Origin: Deltaproteobacteria bacterium RIFCSPLOWO2_02_FULL_57_26
GTDB taxonomy: Bacteria; Desulfobacterota; Binatia; UBA9968
Length of the DNA: 8,851 nucleotides
Direction: 5' to 3'
Assembly: GCA_001798455.1 (NCBI GenBank)
Contig: MGSI01000025.1
Span: 1-8,851 of the forward strand
Shown: positions 4,538 to 8,851 of the stretch, one piece after another
How the letters are laid out: each line of letters opens with the position of its first letter
How positions within the stretch are numbered: position 1 is the first letter of the stretch
Notes under the pieces: model-generated
Seen by the model: only the letters and a program-made list of their open reading frames with translations
Told to the model about the DNA's origin: nothing
Database searches by the model: none
Translations under genes and position numbers: made by a program

Positions 4538-7234
4538 TCACTGTCTCACTTTTCTTACCTCTGCACGAGTGTCCCGGTCGCTGAATCCCGGGTGAAAGGA
4601 GTCTGAGCTGGACTGAAGATGGTAATAACCTCCGGCCAGCTCCAGCGGGTTTAATGGGGAGGGCATCACTCCTTTGAAGTGCTTCCACCCTCGGAACTGG
4701 AAATTCTCCCAGGCGTGGTAGATGATCAGTTGTCCTGTCCTTACCGCAGGCGAGACCGCTGCCGCGGCCTGGAATGAGGTCAGGTCGTTATAGGCTTCTA
4801 TGCGGTCTCCGTCTTCAATGCCCCGGCTGCCCGCGTCCTCACTAGAGACGAAGATCAATGGCTCCCCCCGCTGGAGCCTCAGCAGTATAGGGTCGTCCAC
4901 TTGGCTGGAATGGATGCTCCAACGGGCGTGGCCGCCAGTGATCCTGAGAGGATAGTCCCCCCCGGCCCTGGGGTCATCTTTCTGCACCGGCAATTCTTCG
5001 CCGAACTCCAGATACCAGTCATGATCGGTATAGAATTGCATGCGCCGTGTCTGGGTGGGATAGGGCTCCTTTCTCTCGATATGCCAGGTCAAGGGCACGA
5101 GGGGCTCCCCCGGGGTCACGTCGCACGCATTGCCAATACCGCGAGTGGTCAAGCCAAGCCCGGTGGCGGCCACCAGGCCCTTTTCCTTTGCCTCCTCCCA
5201 CGACATTTGTTCCACATTGGTCGTGTTTAGGTAATAGTCCCGTGTCACCCCTTCCTCGTCGTCCTCGGTGTAGACGCCATTGCTGGTCACCCGATCGTAC
5301 AGGTTGTCCAGGCGCCTGGAGTTGCCGGCCGGATCAGTAAAGCTCAAGACTCCTCGGGCCTGGGCCCGCTCCTCGATCTTCCTGGCCAGAAGGCAGGCGA
5401 TCTCCCATTCTCCTTTGCTTTCGCCCACGGGCTCCACCGCCTTGTTGACCACGAACCCGTACGGGTAGTCGACCTTCTGCGGCCCGTAAAAGCTAAACTT
5501 CTCGTACCAGCCCGCGGCGGGCAGCACATAGTCGGAGTAAAGGGCAGTAGCGGTCCAGCGGATATCCGCCGTTACCAGGAGCTTGAGCTTGGGGAGCAGG
5601 GTTTTCAAAATCTGCTCCGTCCCCTTGCACCGCCTCAAGAAGCTGCCCCCGAATTGGATGGCGACACTCGGGGCCTTGTCCGGCGCCGGGCGGACCTTAT
5701 GCCACCCTTTGTCCATGGCCTCTTTAACATACGCGGCCAGCGGGCGCTTCAGCGACGGGTCCCAACTGTTGTGTTGCTGGCTCAGCTCGAGAAGTCCACT
5801 ATGGAAATAGTGGAAGACACAGCTCGGCATCACCCGCTCCTGGGCCACGGCCTCCCAAGCGTACTCCATCATGATCATCTCATCGGTATAGCCCTGGGAC
5901 TTCCACTGGGCGTAACGGGGATCCGCAGAGGCCGACGCCCGGAGCACGAGCACTCCCGGAATCTGCCCGCCTGCCAGGCTATCGGCGGCATTGCCGGTAT
6001 AGGCGTTGTACACCGCGCCCTTTTTTCCCATGTGCCCGCAAAGGGCGAACAGAAGAATGATGGCCCGCTCGATCTCATGGCCGTGGTAAAACTTTCCCCA
6101 GTTGTAGGTGCTCACGTTGGTCACGGTTCTGGCTCGGGCGATGTCACGCGCCAGGGTTCGGATCACCGAGGGCGAAACGCCGGTAATGCTGGAGACCTTC
6201 TCCGGCGTGTAATCCTGGAGATGGGTCTTCAACCGCTCGAACACGGGTTGGACCTGAACGGGCCCGTCGGACGTCATAACCGTGTAAGTCCCCTCCATGG
6301 CGGGCACGGCGTTGCCAAGGCGCAGGCTCAAACGGGGCGCTTCCGTAAGTTGGTCAGACCTGCTGTCCCAGAAGAAATAAATGTCGTCCCGTCCACCGCG
6401 TTTGAAGTCTCCTTCCCGCAAGAACTTCCGGGTGTCCATCCGCACCAAAAGGGGAAGATCAGTCTGCTCCTGCAGGAAATCCTCCCGGTAAAGCCGTTCA
6501 TCGACGATTACCTGGGCCATGGCCAGTGCGAGGGCCGTATCGGTTCCCACATTTACGGGAATCCACAGATCGGCGTGGATAGCCGAGGGGTTGTAGTCCG
6601 GGGTGATGCAGACCATCCGGGTGCCGTTGTAGCGGGCCTCTGTCAGCAGGTGGTAGTTGGAGATGTTTGTATAGGCGGGGTTTCCGCCCCATATCAAGAC
6701 CAGGTCGGCGTACCACCAGTTGTCCACCGATCCCCCCACGAAAGGCTGTCCAAAAACCAGAGCAGCGCCCATGTGCTCGTCGCCCGTGTCGGTCTGGATG
6801 GAGTCATAGGGAACTCCCAAGGCGCCCATCAGGGCCTCAAACCCCACGGACTCGCTGCCCAGAGTCCCGCTGCCGCGAAGGCGCACAATGGTATCCACCC
6901 CTTCGGTAGAAAGGACCTGGATCAAGGTGTCGGCGATCTCGTTTAGGGCTTCATCCCAGCTGACCCGTTGCCACTTGCCTTCTCCCCGCTCACCAACCCG
7001 CTTGAAAGGATAGAGGATACGGCATGCATCGTAGGTGCGCAGCGCCGAGATCAGTCCCTTCTGGCACCCGCGCGGGTTCCAATCGGGCAGATCGGGATCC
7101 TTGGAAGGAGGATGGGCGCTACTCTGCTCCAGGCGGATGATGACCCCGTCTTTGACATAGCAGTTGAGGATACACGGCTTCTGGTATGCGCAGTTGGTGT
7201 GGCAAGTCACCTTGACCACTCGATCCCAATCCAT
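4538..7234 (-). CDS. Molybdopterin oxidoreductase, NarG/EbdA-like (type II DMSO reductase family) catalytic subunit
   Basis: A complete 898-residue bis-MGD Mo/W enzyme. The ATG at 7234 is chosen because GGAGGG lies four bases upstream; the frame can be extended 26 codons to a TTG at 7312, which lacks a good ribosome site. Iron-sulfur candidate ligands are Cys11, Cys15, Cys21, Cys25 and Cys57 (PRGCQKG). The cofactor domain follows: WGGNP, RYNGTRMVCITPDYNPSAIHADLWIP with GTD, LYSDYVLPAAGWYEK (565-579), and the C-terminal cap HARWSIHSS (769-777) and YHAWENFQFRG (839-849). These last motifs resemble nitrate reductase NarG and the ethylbenzene/dimethylsulfide dehydrogenase and perchlorate/selenate reductase alpha subunits. 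No Tat signal is present, so a cytoplasmic location is likely. No beta (ferredoxin-like), gamma (haem) or chaperone gene is adjacent, so electron partner and substrate are unknown. Hydroxylation of a hydrocarbon or aromatic side chain, or oxyanion reduction, are only family-level possibilities. Confidence 0.9.
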   Translation of the reverse strand: MDWDRVVKVTCHTNCAYQKPCILNCYVKDGVIIRLEQSSAHPPSKDPDLPDWNPRGCQKGLISALRTYDACRILYPFKRVGERGEGKWQRVSWDEALNEIADTLIQVLSTEGVDTIVRLRGSGTLGSESVGFEALMGALGVPYDSIQTDTGDEHMGAALVFGQPFVGGSVDNWWYADLVLIWGGNPAYTNISNYHLLTEARYNGTRMVCITPDYNPSAIHADLWIPVNVGTDTALALAMAQVIVDERLYREDFLQEQTDLPLLVRMDTRKFLREGDFKRGGRDDIYFFWDSRSDQLTEAPRLSLRLGNAVPAMEGTYTVMTSDGPVQVQPVFERLKTHLQDYTPEKVSSITGVSPSVIRTLARDIARARTVTNVSTYNWGKFYHGHEIERAIILLFALCGHMGKKGAVYNAYTGNAADSLAGGQIPGVLVLRASASADPRYAQWKSQGYTDEMIMMEYAWEAVAQERVMPSCVFHYFHSGLLELSQQHNSWDPSLKRPLAAYVKEAMDKGWHKVRPAPDKAPSVAIQFGGSFLRRCKGTEQILKTLLPKLKLLVTADIRWTATALYSDYVLPAAGWYEKFSFYGPQKVDYPYGFVVNKAVEPVGESKGEWEIACLLARKIEERAQARGVLSFTDPAGNSRRLDNLYDRVTSNGVYTEDDEEGVTRDYYLNTTNVEQMSWEEAKEKGLVAATGLGLTTRGIGNACDVTPGEPLVPLTWHIERKEPYPTQTRRMQFYTDHDWYLEFGEELPVQKDDPRAGGDYPLRITGGHARWSIHSSQVDDPILLRLQRGEPLIFVSSEDAGSRGIEDGDRIEAYNDLTSFQAAAAVSPAVRTGQLIIYHAWENFQFRGWKHFKGVMPSPLNPLELAGGYYHLQSSSDSFHPGFSDRDTRAEVRKVRQ

Positions 7235-7238
7235 ATGT

Positions 7239-7244
7239 CCCTCC
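7239..7244 (-). promoter_or_regulatory. Ribosome binding site that fixes the oxidoreductase start
   Basis: GGAGGG on the minus strand, four bases before the ATG at 7234-7232. It favours the MDWDRVVKVTC start over the TTG 26 codons upstream, and so argues that the protein has no N-terminal export sequence. Confidence 0.75.
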
Positions 7245-7334
7245 ACTCGCGGGTTGGCTAGTGATAGTTCGACTTCTTTGCGGCGTGAGGATATTCCAGA
7301 AGCGTGTCGCAATCAACCTGCGAGCCTCAAGGGC

Positions 7335-7457
7335 TCATGACATAACCGCACTTACGCCTCCGTCGACGACACCGGTACGGTTCTCGCCCGTTCCTGATAC
7401 GACTGCTTTCTCTTCAGAATCCAAGGTGCCAAATCGGTGCCAGGCATGACTATTTGA
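7335..7457 (-). pseudogene. Possible C-terminal remnant of a short-chain dehydrogenase/reductase
   Basis: A minus-strand open stretch of 41 codons ends with TGVVDGGVSAVMS and TGA (7337-7335). SDR enzymes typically end TG-x(4-5)-VDGG followed by 5-10 residues, and the upstream SEEKAVVSGT recalls the SDR phrase SEEAAFVTGT; RFGT also occurs in that part of SDRs. Some residues would have to be inserted and others deleted relative to a normal SDR, and there is no start codon. It overlaps another small ORF in a different frame on the same strand; at most one is likely to be meaningful. Confidence 0.35.
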
Positions 7458-7507
7458 CTACGATATCTGCCCGGTTCCATATGATTTTCTGCTTCGGTAT
7501 TGTTCAT
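7352..7507 (-). CDS. Possible small ORF, 51 residues, unknown
   Basis: An ATG (7507-7505) with a GGGGA stretch seven bases upstream opens 51 codons starting MNNTEAENHMEPGRYRSQIV and ending ARTVPVSSTEA, stop TAA (7354-7352). It is hydrophilic and basic, without membrane segment or Cys motif, and I recognise no family. It lies about 117 bases upstream of the oxidoreductase on the same strand. A frame of this length can arise by chance, and it overlaps the SDR-like fragment in another frame. Confidence 0.2.
   Translation of the reverse strand: MNNTEAENHMEPGRYRSQIVMPGTDLAPWILKRKQSYQERARTVPVSSTEA
7427..7442 (-). promoter_or_regulatory. Sigma54-like -24/-12 element, possibly only a direct repeat
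   Basis: The minus strand reads TGGCACCGATTTGGCA. GG and GC sit at the spacing required for sigma54 (TGGCAC-N5-TTGCW), with one mismatch in the -12 box. Transcription would start near 7415, about 180 bases before the oxidoreductase ATG. The same bases form a direct repeat of TGGCACC separated by GATT and lie inside a possible coding remnant, so chance is a serious alternative. Confidence 0.25.
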
Positions 7508-7529
7508 CTGCTTTTCCCCAAGATATGAT
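7500..7529 (+). promoter_or_regulatory. Candidate sigma70 promoter for ettA
   Basis: TTGTTC (7500-7505) and TATGAT (7524-7529, five of six matches to TATAAT) are spaced by 18 bases. Transcription would start near 7536, giving ettA a leader of about 180 bases. The -35 box is only moderate. Confidence 0.4.
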
Positions 7530-7718
7530 AGTATATTCGGGATCAGGCCTGAATCTGGACTCTATGACTCAAAACGAACAGCAATCTCTTGACCCTCCGT
7601 ACGTACGCGCCCGTGGGGCGAGCGGTCGTTTTACAGCCAGACTGCTCCCTTTCTTGCACAATCCAACCTGACAGGCTAGCGTTAACAAATTCAATCACGA
7701 GGTACACGATTTCAATTT

Positions 7719-8851
7719 ATGAGCACTGAACCAAACAAAGTTATCTATTCGATGGTCGGCGTCAGCAAATACTACGACAAGAAGGCCGTTCTAAAAGACA
7801 TCTATCTTTCCTATTTTCATGGCGCCAAAATCGGCGTGATCGGTCTCAATGGATCGGGCAAATCGTCGCTGCTGCGCATACTGGCGGGCGTGGACAAGGA
7901 GTTTAACGGCGAGGCCGTTATCTCGCCGGGCTATACGGTCGGCTATCTGGAGCAGGAGCCGTTGATAGACGATGCGCGAACGGTGCGCGAGATCGTGGAA
8001 GAGGCCGTGCAGGAGACTGTCGATCTGCTGAAAGAGTTTGAAGCGATCAACGCCAAGTTCGGCGAAGCGATGTCCGACGACCAAATGAACGCGCTGCTTG
8101 AACGGCAGGGTGAGGCGCAGGAGAAACTGGATCATCAGGATGCCTGGGATCTTGATGCGCGTTTGGAGATGGCCATGGATGCGCTGCGGTGTCCGCCGCC
8201 GGACACGCAGGTAAAGGTGCTGTCCGGTGGCGAACGTCGCCGAGTTGCGTTGTGTCGGTTGCTCTTGCAAAAGCCCGACATTCTTCTGCTTGACGAGCCC
8301 ACGAATCACCTCGATGCAGAGTCGGTCGCGTGGCTCGAACATCACCTGCAGAGTTATCCGGGAACGATCATCGCGGTGACCCACGATAGATATTTCCTGG
8401 ACAACGTCGCGGGTTGGATTCTGGAACTGGATCGGGGCGAGGGCATTCCTTACAAAGGAAATTACACGTCATGGCTGGAACAGAAACAGGAGCGTCTGCG
8501 GCGCCAGGAAAAGTCTGAAAGTGAAAAGCAGAAGACGCTGCAGCGCGAACTCGAATGGATTCGCATGTCGCCGAAAGCGCGTCGCGCGAAGGGCAAGGCG
8601 CGCATAAATTCCTACGAGGCCCTGCTGCAACAGGAATCAGAAAAGCGGCGGGAAGATTTGGAGATTCACATTCCACCGGGGCCGCGCCTGGGCAACCTCG
8701 TGATCGAAGCGGAAGGGGTCAGCAAAGCGTACGGCGATCACCTGCTGGTCGAGGACATGACCTTCGCGCTGCCTCCCGGCGGCATTGTCGGCGTGATCGG
8801 TCCGAACGGCGCCGGTAAGACGACGTTGTTTCGCATGATCACAGGGCAGGA
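7719..8851 (+). CDS. ettA: ABC-F protein EttA, energy-dependent translational throttle (3' end beyond window)
   Basis: A soluble tandem-ATPase ABC-F factor that binds the ribosomal E site and gates entry into elongation according to ATP/ADP level. The window holds 377 codons of an expected 555 or so. Visible in the first ATPase domain are Walker A GLNGSGKS (42-49), the signature LSGGERRRVALCRLL (168-182), Walker B DILLLDEPTNHLD (187-199) and the switch THDRYFLD (221-228). The interdomain P-site tRNA-interacting motif region (about 255-305, rich in Lys/Arg, with ELEWIRMSPKARRAKGKARI) and the second Walker A GPNGAGKTT (361-369) follow. The start phrase VIYSMVGVSKYYDKKAVLKDI and GAKIGVIGLNGSGKS are typical of EttA rather than Uup or YheS. 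The ATG at 7719 is the only suitable start; GAGG lies 16 bases upstream, so the ribosome site is poorly spaced. It is transcribed away from the oxidoreductase. Confidence 0.93.
   Translation, partial: MSTEPNKVIYSMVGVSKYYDKKAVLKDIYLSYFHGAKIGVIGLNGSGKSSLLRILAGVDKEFNGEAVISPGYTVGYLEQEPLIDDARTVREIVEEAVQETVDLLKEFEAINAKFGEAMSDDQMNALLERQGEAQEKLDHQDAWDLDARLEMAMDALRCPPPDTQVKVLSGGERRRVALCRLLLQKPDILLLDEPTNHLDAESVAWLEHHLQSYPGTIIAVTHDRYFLDNVAGWILELDRGEGIPYKGNYTSWLEQKQERLRRQEKSESEKQKTLQRELEWIRMSPKARRAKGKARINSYEALLQQESEKRREDLEIHIPPGPRLGNLVIEAEGVSKAYGDHLLVEDMTFALPPGGIVGVIGPNGAGKTTLFRMITGQ

Larger units (their letters stand above)
7235..7718. other. Divergent intergenic region between the molybdenum oxidoreductase and ettA
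   Basis: A 484-base stretch without a confident gene. It contains a possible SDR C-terminal remnant and an overlapping small ORF on the minus strand, a short dyad GAGCC/GGCTC (7322-7336), a direct repeat resembling a sigma54 site (7427-7442), and a candidate sigma70 promoter for ettA (7500-7529). The ettA leader after that promoter also holds a small hairpin, CGCCC-GTG-GGGCG. No tRNA, IS terminus or riboswitch is recognisable. Confidence 0.6.

Noticed and set aside
5654..6946. 430-codon open frame on the plus strand
   Set aside because: It lies entirely antisense to the molybdoenzyme, whose motifs are unmistakable. The antisense product has low-complexity Gly/His/Arg-rich composition, no family resemblance and no ribosome site, as expected for a shadow frame in GC-rich DNA.
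7235..7312. 26-codon N-terminal extension of the molybdoenzyme containing an Arg-Arg pair, considered as a Tat signal
   Set aside because: It starts at TTG without a good ribosome site, the RRKEVELSL stretch lacks the consensus after the arginines, and there is no hydrophobic core before the mature domain.
7564..7671. 35-codon ORF in the ettA leader (MTQNEQQSLDPPYVRARGAS...)
   Set aside because: No convincing ribosome site, no recognisable family, and length compatible with chance. It could be a leader peptide, but nothing in the sequence supports that specifically.
7791..8384. 197-codon open frame on the minus strand
   Set aside because: Fully antisense to the first ATPase domain of ettA; composition is that of a shadow frame.

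Overview
The window looks like a bacterial chromosome of moderately high GC. An anaerobic, perhaps Desulfobacterota-like, lineage is a guess from the molybdenum oxidoreductase, the DUF104-type antitoxin remnant and the gene style; nothing here fixes the taxon. Two housekeeping blocks flank a central accessory region that carries several gene fragments.

Left block (1-3449, + strand): guaB (IMP dehydrogenase) is followed by guaA (GMP synthase), the last two steps of GMP synthesis. The pair is not ordinary. A 19-codon reading frame overlaps the guaB stop as ATGA and begins MILILDFGS, which matches the start of a normal bacterial GuaA, then stops. The full-length guaA begins about 70 bases later. 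It is less GC-rich by eye and encodes a long GuaA (602 aa) whose extra C-terminal segment resembles the extended eukaryotic type. The simplest reading is that a native guaA was displaced by a different guaA lineage, leaving a scar.

Debris zone (3450-3899): a strong sigma70-type promoter drives only the first 16 or so codons of a DUF104 (AF2212-like) antitoxin. Facing it, 20 bases away, is the last 40 or so codons of an ABC-transporter solute-binding protein on the minus strand.

Central accessory block (3900-7234, - strand): a large molybdopterin oxidoreductase of the NarG/EbdA-like (type II DMSO reductase) group is followed by a small GlcG/HbpS-family (DUF336) protein. No beta or gamma redox subunit, chaperone or Tat signal is visible. 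A 14/15-base repeat lies on each side of the DUF336 gene.

Right block (7235-8851): a 484-base divergent intergenic region carries a possible short-chain dehydrogenase C-terminal remnant, a competing small ORF and a candidate promoter. It leads into ettA, an ABC-F translation factor cut off by the window end.
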